Below, in pieces: positions 57,113 to 64,000 of a stretch of 64,000 nucleotides of DNA. The translations under genes were made by a program, and so were the position numbers. The stretch spans positions 654,406 to 718,405 of the forward strand of contig NZ_CP151800.1 of NCBI RefSeq assembly GCF_038449125.1, written 5' to 3'. The stretch comes from Kosakonia sp. BYX6. GTDB taxonomy: Bacteria; Pseudomonadota; Gammaproteobacteria; Enterobacterales; Enterobacteriaceae. Positions within the stretch are counted from its first letter, which is position 1, and every line of letters begins with the position of its first letter. Under the pieces are notes generated by a model. That model searched no databases and was not told the origin of the DNA. It worked only from the letters and a program-made list of their open reading frames with translations.

Positions 57113-57522
57113 AAACGTTAATTATCCTGCTGGTTCTCGCCGTGACTGGCCTGCTGTGGATGCGCCATGAGAACGGCACGCTTCGCGAGTCTTTCGGTAA
57201 AGCAAACCGGGTCGCCAGCGAGCAGAAAACGACGATTGGTATGCTGAAAAACCAGCTCATTGTTGCCAGCGACCGGGCTGATAAAAACGAACGGGCGCAG
57301 GTGGGTTTACGCCAGAAACTGAATGCCGTCAGCGCACGGGAAGCGCAGCGGGAGCAAACCATAACGAGGTTACTCAATGAAAATGAAGCGTTTCGCCGCT
57401 GGTATAGCGCCGCTTTGCCTGATGCTGTGCGCCGGTTGCATCAGCGCGCCGCCTGCGCCAGTGCCGGTGATTGTTTACAACGGCTGCCCGAAAGTCAGCC
57501 TGTGTCCGATGCCGGGAAGTGA
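57109..57522 (+). CDS. lysB: Inner-membrane spanin LysB (Rz-like), 137 aa
   Basis: This is the i-spanin: one N-terminal membrane helix (LIILLVLAVTGLLWM, residues 3-18), then a periplasmic coiled coil (FGKANRVASEQKTTIGMLKNQLIVASDRADKNERAQVGLRQKL) of about 70 residues. It pairs with the outer-membrane lipoprotein LysC to fuse the membranes in the last step of lysis. Its 3' part encodes LysC in another frame. Confidence 0.88.
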   Translation: MKTLIILLVLAVTGLLWMRHENGTLRESFGKANRVASEQKTTIGMLKNQLIVASDRADKNERAQVGLRQKLNAVSAREAQREQTITRLLNENEAFRRWYSAALPDAVRRLHQRAACASAGDCLQRLPESQPVSDAGK

Positions 57523-57667
57523 TCCGCAAACGAACGGCGATTTAAGCGCCGATATCCGCAACCTCGAACGCGCATTAGAGAACTGCGCACTCCAGATTGA
57601 AACCGTCAAACAATGCCAGGATGAATTAGATGCTCAAACCCGACAGTCTGCGAAAAGCCCTGGCTGA
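57377..57667 (+). CDS. lysC: Outer-membrane lipoprotein spanin LysC (Rz1-like), 96 aa
   Basis: This o-spanin is encoded largely inside lysB in a different reading frame. The signal peptide ends at the lipobox LCAGC (Cys21), and a Pro-rich stretch (APPAPVPVIV) follows, as in Rz1 proteins. The C-terminal half is helical (DLSADIRNLERALENCALQIE). The start may be 57377 or 57383. It overlaps the next gene R by 38 bases. Confidence 0.85.
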   Translation: MKMKRFAAGIAPLCLMLCAGCISAPPAPVPVIVYNGCPKVSLCPMPGSDPQTNGDLSADIRNLERALENCALQIETVKQCQDELDAQTRQSAKSPG

Positions 57668-58097
57668 TGCCGTGCCGGTGCTTGCCGCTAACCCTGAAAT
57701 GCTGCGCCTGTATGTGGACGGCGGTAATATCGCCGCCACGCTGGCGACATCACTGTCATTTGAAAAACAGTACAGCCTGAATGTAGTGGTAACTGATTTC
57801 ACCGGCGATTTTGATTTGATCCTCGTACCGGTGCTGGCCTGGCTGCGCGAGTATCAGCCCGATATTCTGACCACCGACACCGGCCAGAAAAAGGGTTTCA
57901 CCTTTGAGGCCGATATCAACAACGACAGTAGTTTCGATATCAGCATCAGTTTGCTTATCACCGAGCGCACGCTGGTCAAAGAAGTGGGCACCGCGCTGCA
58001 TGTTGAGTGCATCCCCGAACCGCCACCGCCGGAGCCGGTGACCCGCCCGGTTGAGCTGTATGTTAACGGCGAACTGGTGAGTAAGTGGGATGAATGA
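57630..58097 (+). CDS. R: Tail completion protein, P2 gene R type, 155 aa
   Basis: This is one of two proteins that finish the tail end facing the head. MLKPDSLRKALADAVPVLAANPEMLRLYVDGGNIAAT and YQPDILTTDTGQKKGFTFEADINN are the family stretches; the length is that of P2 R (155). It overlaps lysC upstream and S downstream (8 bases). Confidence 0.93.
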   Translation: MLKPDSLRKALADAVPVLAANPEMLRLYVDGGNIAATLATSLSFEKQYSLNVVVTDFTGDFDLILVPVLAWLREYQPDILTTDTGQKKGFTFEADINNDSSFDISISLLITERTLVKEVGTALHVECIPEPPPPEPVTRPVELYVNGELVSKWDE

Positions 58098-58548
58098 ATT
58101 TAAACCCTTCGATGACAGACTCGCGGGGCTGATTGCTGCGCTGTCGCCTGCTGGTCGTCGACGCCTGACTGCCGATATTGCGAAAAAGCTGCGCCGGAAT
58201 CAGCAACAGCGGATTAAATCGCAGAAAGCACCCGACGGTACGGCATATGTGCCGCGCAAACGTCAGCCCGTCAGGGCAAAAAAAGGGCGAATAAAGCGGG
58301 AGATGTTCGCGAAACTGCACACCAACCGTTATCTGAAAGCCAGCGGCAACGACAGCGCGGCGGTGGTGGAATTTACCGGGAAGGTGCAGCGCATTGCGAG
58401 AGTTCATCAGTATGGGCTCAAAGATAGGCCAGGGCGGAACAGTTACGAAATTCAATATCCGGAGCGCCAGTTAGTTGGCTTTGATAAAGTTTCTATACAA
58501 CTGGTTGAAGAAGAGATATTACTAAGGTTATCAAGTCTAAAAGTCTAG
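58090..58548 (+). CDS. S: Tail completion protein, P2 gene S type, 152 aa
   Basis: This is the partner of R in tail completion, also related to phage virion morphogenesis family PF05069. Basic segments RKQPDGTAYVPRKRQ-like (APDGTAYVPRKRQPVRAKKGRIK) and VHQYGLKDRPGRNSYEIQYPERQLVGF are characteristic. The C-terminus becomes AT-rich at the boundary to the HNH insertion, and the last 12 residues (EEILLRLSSLKV) are at the junction. Confidence 0.92.
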   Translation: MNEFKPFDDRLAGLIAALSPAGRRRLTADIAKKLRRNQQQRIKSQKAPDGTAYVPRKRQPVRAKKGRIKREMFAKLHTNRYLKASGNDSAAVVEFTGKVQRIARVHQYGLKDRPGRNSYEIQYPERQLVGFDKVSIQLVEEEILLRLSSLKV

Positions 58549-58559
58549 ACGAGTAACTG

Positions 58560-59315
58560 ATGGACAAAAAATTTGGGATTTTAAGAAATAAAATAAAACG
58601 CTCGCAGAGTTATGTGATGAATCACTTAACAAATAATCACCAAGCGAAGCTATGCGTTTTATGTGGTAGTGAGGCTGAGATAACGCGCGAGCATGTTATT
58701 CCTCAATGGGCATTTGAATCAGATCCAGATAAATTTTTAATAAGCACTACAAATAACCAATCTTCAAGTTACATTAAAACAACTATACCGGCATGCAGAA
58801 CATGCAATTCTGAATTGCTTGGAGCATTCGAAGATTATTTGAAAAGGATGTTAACTGTAAAGCATCTAAATAACCTGAATGGTTATGATTATGACTGCAT
58901 TATTTGGTGGTTGCAGTACTTAGGTTTTAAACTGCAAGTGATGGATCTACAAAATCGCTTCTTGAGATATAAGGGGAAACAATACATTCCTTTTTTGGCG
59001 CAAATACCTGTCGCTATGTTTTGGGGGGATGTCGATACTACGCCCAACCATACATATAGAATACTAAGAAAGGCCAGACGGAATCTCATGTCAAAATGGA
59101 AAGATGGTAAATATAACTCTTTGATGATTTTCAAAAGTAAAAATGAAAGCTTTACTTTTTTTCATAAAGTGGATGAGTTTATCTTTATCCAGATGCCTCA
59201 ACTGAAGTTGGCTTTTTTCTTTTTCTTTAATAAAGAATTTGAAAAGCATCAACAGGCACATAAAGAAAGTATGGAGATAATAAAACGTATATGGGATAGC
59301 GAAGCTGAGACATAA
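58560..59315 (+). CDS. HNH-type cargo protein between tail genes S and V, 251 aa
   Basis: This AT-rich gene interrupts the tail operon, 11 bp after S and 68 bp before V. Residues about 30-75 contain LCVLCGSEAEITREHVIPQWAFE and IPACRTCNSELLGAFEDYLKRM: two Cys pairs around EHVIP, the zinc and metal pattern of HNH endonucleases. The remainder is basic and aromatic, without recognised domain. The codon use differs strongly from the GC-rich flanks, so it was acquired recently. A defence or homing function is possible; neither is shown. Confidence 0.65.
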   Translation: MDKKFGILRNKIKRSQSYVMNHLTNNHQAKLCVLCGSEAEITREHVIPQWAFESDPDKFLISTTNNQSSSYIKTTIPACRTCNSELLGAFEDYLKRMLTVKHLNNLNGYDYDCIIWWLQYLGFKLQVMDLQNRFLRYKGKQYIPFLAQIPVAMFWGDVDTTPNHTYRILRKARRNLMSKWKDGKYNSLMIFKSKNESFTFFHKVDEFIFIQMPQLKLAFFFFFNKEFEKHQQAHKESMEIIKRIWDSEAET

Positions 59316-59383
59316 GGTTGTTTCAGACTCTATCTAACCTACCTTAATTGCCGCTTCTTTCTCTTAGCGGCATTCTTCGTTGT

Positions 59384-60019
59384 ATGAACACACTCGCAAA
59401 CATTAATGAACTCGCCCGCGCTATCCGCAATATGGTGCGCACCGGTGTCGTTGTCGAAATCGATCTCAATGCCGGTCGCTGCCGTGTGCAAACTGGCGGT
59501 ATGGTTACCGACTGGCTCCAGTGGCTGACGCAGCGCGCCGGACGTTCGCGCACATGGTGGGCTCCCTCCATCGGTGAGCAGGTTTTAATTCTCGCTGTTG
59601 GCGGTGAGCTCGATACCGCGTTTGTGCTGCCGGGTATTTATTCCGATGACAATCCCGCGCCGTCAGCCTCGGGGGATGCCTGGCATGTTGCTTTCCCGGA
59701 TGGCGCGGTTATTGAGTACGAGCCTGAAACCAGTGCGCTGACTGTCACCGGCATTAAAACCGCGAACGTGGCCGCATCCGAATCCATCGCCGCCACTGTA
59801 CCAGTGGTGACCGTCAAAGCGTCTTCCCGCATCACGCTCGATACGCCAGAAGTGGTGTGCACCAACAAGCTAATCACCGGCACGCTGGAAGTGCAGAAAG
59901 GCGGCACGATGAGCGGCAACATTGAGCATAGTGGCGGCTCGTTATCCTCGAACGGCAAAGTGTTGCATACCCATAAACACCCCGGCGATAGCGGCGGCAC
60001 AACAGGAGCGCCACTATGA
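59384..60019 (+). CDS. V: Baseplate spike protein, P2 gene V type, 211 aa
   Basis: This trimeric spike at the tip of the tail pierces the outer membrane. The N-terminal OB fold (NINELARAIRNMVRTGVVVEIDLNAGRCRVQTGG) is followed by a beta-helix and the C-terminal iron-binding tip HTHKHPGDSGGTTGAPL (His-x-His). The length is equal to P2 V (211). ATG at 59384 is preferred over 59348. It overlaps W by 4 bases. Confidence 0.94.
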   Translation: MNTLANINELARAIRNMVRTGVVVEIDLNAGRCRVQTGGMVTDWLQWLTQRAGRSRTWWAPSIGEQVLILAVGGELDTAFVLPGIYSDDNPAPSASGDAWHVAFPDGAVIEYEPETSALTVTGIKTANVAASESIAATVPVVTVKASSRITLDTPEVVCTNKLITGTLEVQKGGTMSGNIEHSGGSLSSNGKVLHTHKHPGDSGGTTGAPL

Positions 60020-60363
60020 CGGCAACCTATATCGGCATGAGCCGCAGCACCGGCGGCGCGATCACCGATGCGGAGCATATCAGCCAGAGCCTGAGCGACA
60101 TCCTGCGAACGCCTGTTGGCTCGCGGGTGATGCGCCGGGATTATGGCTCGCTGTTGTCCTCCATGATTGACCAGCCGCAGACACCGGCGCTGGAGCTGCA
60201 AATCAAGGTGGCCTGTTATTTTTCGGTGCTGAAATGGGAGCCGCGCATCACGTTAAGCGCGGTGACGACTGAACGTCAGTTTGATGGCCGGATGGTTGTC
60301 AGCCTGACGGGCGAGATTGCCAGCACCGGCGAAACCCTTTCGTTAACCCTTCCTGTGAGTTGA
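60016..60363 (+). CDS. W: Baseplate wedge protein, P2 gene W type, 115 aa
   Basis: This gp25-like (T4) wedge subunit contains the hallmark DILRTPVGSRVMRRDYGSLLSSMIDQP (about residues 30-56). The length equals P2 W (115). The start overlaps the V stop (ATGA), and J follows 4 bp later. Confidence 0.94.
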   Translation: MTATYIGMSRSTGGAITDAEHISQSLSDILRTPVGSRVMRRDYGSLLSSMIDQPQTPALELQIKVACYFSVLKWEPRITLSAVTTERQFDGRMVVSLTGEIASTGETLSLTLPVS

Positions 60364-60367
60364 TACC

Positions 60368-61276
60368 ATGCCGATTGTTGACCTGAGCCAGCTCCCCGCG
60401 CCGGATGTGGTCGAGGAGCTCGACTATGAGAGCATCCTGGCTGAGCGCAAAGCGACGCTGGTTTCCCTGTTCCCCGAGGAGCAACAGGACGCCGTCGCGC
60501 GCACGCTGGCGCTGGAGTCCGAACCGTTGACCAAATTTCTGGAGGAAAACGCCTACCGGGAGGTTATCTGGCGTCAGCGCGTAAACGAGGCAGCGCGCGC
60601 CAATATGCTGGCCTATGCGACTGAAAATGATCTCGATGTCATCGGAGCGAATTATGACGTTGAGCGCCTGGTGATCACCCCGGCTGACGAAACCGCATTA
60701 CCGCCAGTCGAAGCCGTGATGGAAACCGACAGTGATTTTCGTCTGCGCATTCAGCAAGCGCTGGAAGGGCTGAGCGTTGCCGGGTCTACCGGTGCTTATG
60801 AGTTTCACGGCAGAAGCGCCGACGGGCGCGTCGCGGATATTTCCGTGATCAGCCCGGAGCCATCCTGTGTAACCGTTTCGGTTCTTTCGCGAGAAGGGGC
60901 TGGCGCGGCATCTCCTGAACTACTTGCCGTCGTGCTGAATGCACTCAATGACGAAGATGTCAGGCCGGTAGCTGACCGCGTGACGGTGCAAACTGCCAGT
61001 ATTGTTGACTACCAGATTGACGCAACCCTTTACCTTTACCCTGGCCCGGAAAGTGAGCCGATTCGCAGCGCTGCCGAGGCAAAACTCAAAACCTATATCA
61101 GCGCACAGCATCGCCTCGGGCGCGACATCCGCAAATCTGCCATTTACGCGGCGCTGCATGTTGAAGGTGTGCAGCGCGTCGAGCTTGCCGCGCCGGTGGC
61201 TGACATTGTGCTTGATAAAACTCAGGCGTCTTACTGCTCTGATTATCAGATTGTGATCGGGGGTTCTGATGAGTGA
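60368..61276 (+). CDS. J: Baseplate assembly protein, P2 gene J type, 302 aa
   Basis: This gp6/gpJ-like baseplate protein has the typical PIVDLSQLPAPDVVEELDYESILAERKATLVSLFP, FLEENAYREVIWRQRVNEAARANMLAYA and DLDVIGANYDVERL. The length is that of P2 J (302). It shares 8 bases with gene I. Confidence 0.94.
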   Translation: MPIVDLSQLPAPDVVEELDYESILAERKATLVSLFPEEQQDAVARTLALESEPLTKFLEENAYREVIWRQRVNEAARANMLAYATENDLDVIGANYDVERLVITPADETALPPVEAVMETDSDFRLRIQQALEGLSVAGSTGAYEFHGRSADGRVADISVISPEPSCVTVSVLSREGAGAASPELLAVVLNALNDEDVRPVADRVTVQTASIVDYQIDATLYLYPGPESEPIRSAAEAKLKTYISAQHRLGRDIRKSAIYAALHVEGVQRVELAAPVADIVLDKTQASYCSDYQIVIGGSDE

Positions 61277-61799
61277 TTCGCGGTTGTTGCCGGTAGGCTC
61301 GTCACCGCTTGAGGTGGCAGCGGCGCGTGCCTGTGCTGAAATCGAAAACACCCCGATACCGCTGCGCCGCCTGTGGAACCCTGACACCTGCCCGGTGAAT
61401 CTGTTGCCGTGGCTTGCTTGGGCGTTCTCGGTTGACCGGTGGGATGAGAACTGGCCGGAAGAAACCAAGCGCGATGTTATCCGCAGCGCTTATTTCATTC
61501 ATTGCCACAAAGGCACCATCGGCGCGGTGCGTCGCGTGGTGGAACCGCTCGGTTATGTCATCAATGTTACTGAATGGTGGGAGACCAACGACCCGGCGGG
61601 TACTTTTCGTCTCGATATCGGCGTGCTGGAAACCGGCATCACTGAGGAGATGTATATCGAGATGGAGCGACTTATCGCTGATGCCAAACCCGCCAGTCGC
61701 CATCTTATCGGGCTGAACATCATTCAGGATATTGCGGGTTATCTCTACGCCGGTGGACTGAATTACGACGGCGATATCATTACTGTTTATCCGGGCTAA
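61269..61799 (+). CDS. I: Tail protein, P2 gene I type, 176 aa
   Basis: This baseplate/tail-fibre connector protein has LLPVGSSPLEVAAARACAEIENTPIPLRRLWNPDTCPVNLLPWLAWAFSVDRWDENW near the N-terminus, the phage tail I signature, and a length equal to P2 I (176). It precedes tail fibre gene H. Confidence 0.94.
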   Translation: MSDSRLLPVGSSPLEVAAARACAEIENTPIPLRRLWNPDTCPVNLLPWLAWAFSVDRWDENWPEETKRDVIRSAYFIHCHKGTIGAVRRVVEPLGYVINVTEWWETNDPAGTFRLDIGVLETGITEEMYIEMERLIADAKPASRHLIGLNIIQDIAGYLYAGGLNYDGDIITVYPG

Positions 61800-61810
61800 G
61801 CGAGAAGAGA

Positions 61811-63559
61811 ATGACAACCAAATTTAAAACAGTCGTTACCACCGCCGGGGCGGCAAAATTTGCCGCTGCACTCACGTCCGGCGGTAAAAAAGTCAATATT
61901 ACCTCGATGGCCGTTGGTGATGGTGGCGGCAAGCTACCCGAGCCGAATGCCAGCCAGACGAAGCTGCTTAACGAGGTATGGCGTCATGCGCTGAATAAAA
62001 TCAGCCAGGACAACAAGCACAAAAATTATGTGGTAGCTGAGCTGGTTATTCCGCCGGAAACGGGCGGGTTCTGGTTGCGCGAGATGGGGCTCTATGATGA
62101 CACCGGCACGCTTGTCGCTGTCGGCAACATGGCAGAAAGCTATAAGCCGAAGCTGGAGGAAGGTTCCGGGCGTGCGCAGACGCTTCGTATGGTGATCATC
62201 CTGTCGGATGTGGCGTCGATTGACCTGTCAATTGATGCCACGATGGTTATGGCGACGCAGGATTACGTTGATGACAAACTGCTGGAGCATGAGCAATCGC
62301 GCCGCCATCCTGACGCATCTTTAACTGAAAAGGGATTCGCTCAACTCAGTAACGCAACGAACAGCGCGTCTGAGGTGCTCGCGGCGACGCCGAAAGCCGT
62401 TAAGGCGGCGTATGACCTGGCTACTGCAAAATACACAGCTCAGGACGCAACCACGGCGCAGAAAGGTCTTGTTCAGTTGAGCAGCGCCACTAACAGCACG
62501 TCTGAAGTGCTCGCAGCAACGCCGAAAGCCGTTAAAGAAACGTATGACCTGGCTAATGCAAAATACACCGCACAGGATGCGAGCACGGCAAGAAAAGGCC
62601 TGGTGCAATTGAGCAGCTCAACGGATAGTGATTCGGAGTTGCTTGCGGCGACACCAAAAGCCGTGAAGGCTGCGAATGATAATGCCAATGGGCGTGTGCC
62701 TGTCGGGCGTAAAGTGAATGGCCGGGCGCTGAGTGGCGACATCGTTATTACTTACGATGATGTCGGGGCGTTATCCTCAGGTGGCGGAATATTAACAGGG
62801 ATGCTCAATATCAAAACCCTGATCCCTTATCTCGCTTTAACAGGGACGGGCACGGATACCCGAAATTATATTATGGGGTTCAAGAGTAACGGCACGGCCT
62901 CATGGTATGTCGGGAAGGGCAATGCCAACAGCGAATCATGTATGTTATGGAACTACACGGCCAGCAATGGAGTAGAGCTGGCGACTGATGGTTCGATTAG
63001 CGCAAAACTTACCAGTAATAAACCGTTTAGCGCTAACACATATTTTGAGGTGGATTCATCTCAGGGTGCCGGGTCATATCTAAATCAATATACGGCTTTT
63101 GCACCCTATTATAATGAATTTAGTTCTGTCTCGGGTTCTGAATACCATCCGTTGTGGAAGCAGAAAGACCTGTATAACGGGATGGCATGGTCTGGCGGGA
63201 TGTTGATTAATAGCGGTACTTTCGTTATTCAATATATCAACTCTGCCGGGACGCAAGTGTTTTTCAATTTCGGGAAGGATGGGACATTTAGTCCATCAAG
63301 TTATGACAATTTCGATGCGCGTTATCAGGCTAAGGGAAGTTATACCCCCGCCGGGCAAGCCTATACCAAGGCAGAATCGGATGCGCGCTACGTTCAGAAC
63401 ATCCGGCTCGGTGCCAGAACCACAACGCCAGTAGCAAATAACAACTGGTCAGCGGCAAGCGGTGGCGTTATTACGGAATACAATACCACTGGTTCAGGTA
63501 TTTACAGGCTATTGCAGCGCAATATCAACGGTACGTGGGTCACTGTTTCGGTGCTTTAA
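61811..63559 (+). CDS. H: Tail fibre protein, P2 gene H type, 582 aa
   Basis: This is the receptor-binding side fibre. The N-terminal 160 residues (FKTVVTTAGAAKFAAALTSGGKKVNITSMAVGDGGGKLPEP) are the conserved tail-attachment domain. Then come three repeats of about 40 residues built on GLVQLSSATNSTSEVLAATPKAVK (about residues 175-295), and a variable C-terminal part ending ..NINGTWVTVSVL. The C-terminal region decides host range and is probably mosaic. It is shorter than P2 H (669). The chaperone gene follows. Confidence 0.92.
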   Translation: MTTKFKTVVTTAGAAKFAAALTSGGKKVNITSMAVGDGGGKLPEPNASQTKLLNEVWRHALNKISQDNKHKNYVVAELVIPPETGGFWLREMGLYDDTGTLVAVGNMAESYKPKLEEGSGRAQTLRMVIILSDVASIDLSIDATMVMATQDYVDDKLLEHEQSRRHPDASLTEKGFAQLSNATNSASEVLAATPKAVKAAYDLATAKYTAQDATTAQKGLVQLSSATNSTSEVLAATPKAVKETYDLANAKYTAQDASTARKGLVQLSSSTDSDSELLAATPKAVKAANDNANGRVPVGRKVNGRALSGDIVITYDDVGALSSGGGILTGMLNIKTLIPYLALTGTGTDTRNYIMGFKSNGTASWYVGKGNANSESCMLWNYTASNGVELATDGSISAKLTSNKPFSANTYFEVDSSQGAGSYLNQYTAFAPYYNEFSSVSGSEYHPLWKQKDLYNGMAWSGGMLINSGTFVIQYINSAGTQVFFNFGKDGTFSPSSYDNFDARYQAKGSYTPAGQAYTKAESDARYVQNIRLGARTTTPVANNNWSAASGGVITEYNTTGSGIYRLLQRNINGTWVTVSVL

Positions 63560-63568
63560 GGGGGCAAG

Positions 63569-64000
63569 GTGGAATTAGTAAAACTAAAGCAATATATGCC
63601 TGAGCAGATGATTTATGGCGATGATGTTCAGTATTTTATTGATGAGAATGGCAACGACTGGTATGCATCTTTGAGCAAATTCAAAAAGCCATACACAATA
63701 GCCTATGACAGTGAAACGGACATTATTCATTCGTACAGCGCAGATGCGTCAGCAATCTACCCGGCTGGTTTGAATGTCGTTGATATTGATTTGATTCCTG
63801 ATGGTTTTGATATTGCGGATAGCTGGTTTTATAAAGATGGGGTTATTTTAAAAGATTATGCGAGTCAGGCGATAAATGACCGTATTCGCTTGCTGGAAAC
63901 CGCAAATACAATAACCAACGACTGGCGCATTGAATTGCAGTTAGGCATTATCAGCGACGAAGATAAAGAGGTGTTGACGAACTGGATGGTGTATATCAAG
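63569..64000 (+). CDS. G: Tail fibre assembly protein, P2 gene G type (partial, 3' end outside window)
   Basis: This is a chaperone for the fibre encoded upstream. The frame from the GTG at 63569, after AAGGGGGC, stays open to the window end (144 codons). It reads VELVKLKQYMPEQMIY first and contains DWYASLSKFKKPYTIAYD and the family end-part TITNDWRIELQLGIISDEDK. P2 G has 175 aa, so about 30 residues lie beyond. It is cut only by the window. Confidence 0.85.
   Translation, partial: MELVKLKQYMPEQMIYGDDVQYFIDENGNDWYASLSKFKKPYTIAYDSETDIIHSYSADASAIYPAGLNVVDIDLIPDGFDIADSWFYKDGVILKDYASQAINDRIRLLETANTITNDWRIELQLGIISDEDKEVLTNWMVYIK

Larger units (their letters stand above)
38532..64000. mobile_element. 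P2/186-type prophage (right end outside window)
   Basis: The complete left attachment core, integrase, 186-type switch (cI, apl, cII, fil), replication gene A, cos, capsid genes Q-P-O-N-M-L, lysis genes and tail genes X-R-S-V-W-J-I-H-G appear in standard Peduovirus order. No frameshift was noticed in core genes. Non-core insertions lie at 38733-39539, 46160-48100, 48400-49785 and 58560-59315 and are visibly AT-richer than the core. Confidence 0.95.

Overview
The window is chromosomal DNA of an enteric gammaproteobacterium (family Enterobacteriaceae, near Kosakonia, Enterobacter or Klebsiella; the sequence alone does not fix the genus). The evidence is gene-by-gene similarity and synteny with the E. 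coli segment from rnpB/yha through yqj, exu-uxa, ygj, fadH, patA and aer to yqjH-ileX, together with REP/BIME and ERIC repeats typical of the family. All product calls rest on remembered family features and motifs read from the sequence; no database search was run.

Layout. 1-540: 3' end of RNase P RNA, its 113-bp-spaced tandem repeat and a REP cluster. 667-4916: a glutamine amidotransferase, a SnoaL-like protein and an AraC regulator, then yhaL-yhaK / yhaJ and a DUF805 gene. 5035-9301: the envelope/stress genes yqjG, yqjF, yqjK-E-D-C, mzrA and yqjA, all on the minus strand. 9638-15219: the hexuronate regulon, exuR and exuT on the minus strand and uxaC-uxaA divergent, with a CRP site and ExuR-like operators. 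15219-20070: an ERIC element, ygjV, alx with its Mn riboswitch, ygjR, ygjP and rlmG. 20187-25243: fadH with a FadR box, then a reduced autoinducer-2 locus (lsrK divergent from lsrF-lsrG) with no lsrR or lsrACDB beside it. 25323-32187: patA (sigma-54/NtrC type control), aer and a second chemoreceptor (both with sigma-28 type promoters), yqjI and yqjH. 32224-38209: accessory genes, namely a coiled-coil HPD-motif protein, a LacI-controlled histidinol-dehydrogenase-family enzyme with a GntP permease, and a serine acetyltransferase-like protein.

From 38532 to the right edge lies a P2/186-type prophage inserted in a tRNA-Ile2 (ileX-like) gene, of which only the 3' part remains here as the attL side. 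Its order is att, HNH cargo, int, cI, apl, cII, fil, small early genes and replication gene A. Then come an SOS box with a small gene, a cargo block, the cos site, portal Q, terminase P, O-N-M-L, X, lysis genes, R-S, a second HNH cargo gene, V-W-J-I-H, and the start of tail-fibre assembly gene G, which runs off the window. All core functions seen here are intact by length and motif, so the prophage may be functional; the distal tail genes (FI, FII, E, T, U, D, ogr) would lie to the right.

The most likely under-described content is the prophage cargo: a translationally coupled pair of membrane proteins (326 aa and a 58-aa partner), a 214-aa membrane protein, an ApeA-like HEPN protein placed between cos and the portal gene, and two HNH-type proteins at 38733-39539 and 58560-59315. 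Their position, AT-rich composition and domain content fit phage-borne anti-phage defence. Other points of interest are the Apl-like GGCA repeats found both at the lysis-lysogeny switch and beside att, and the SOS-controlled small gene in the place where phage 186 carries its antirepressor.
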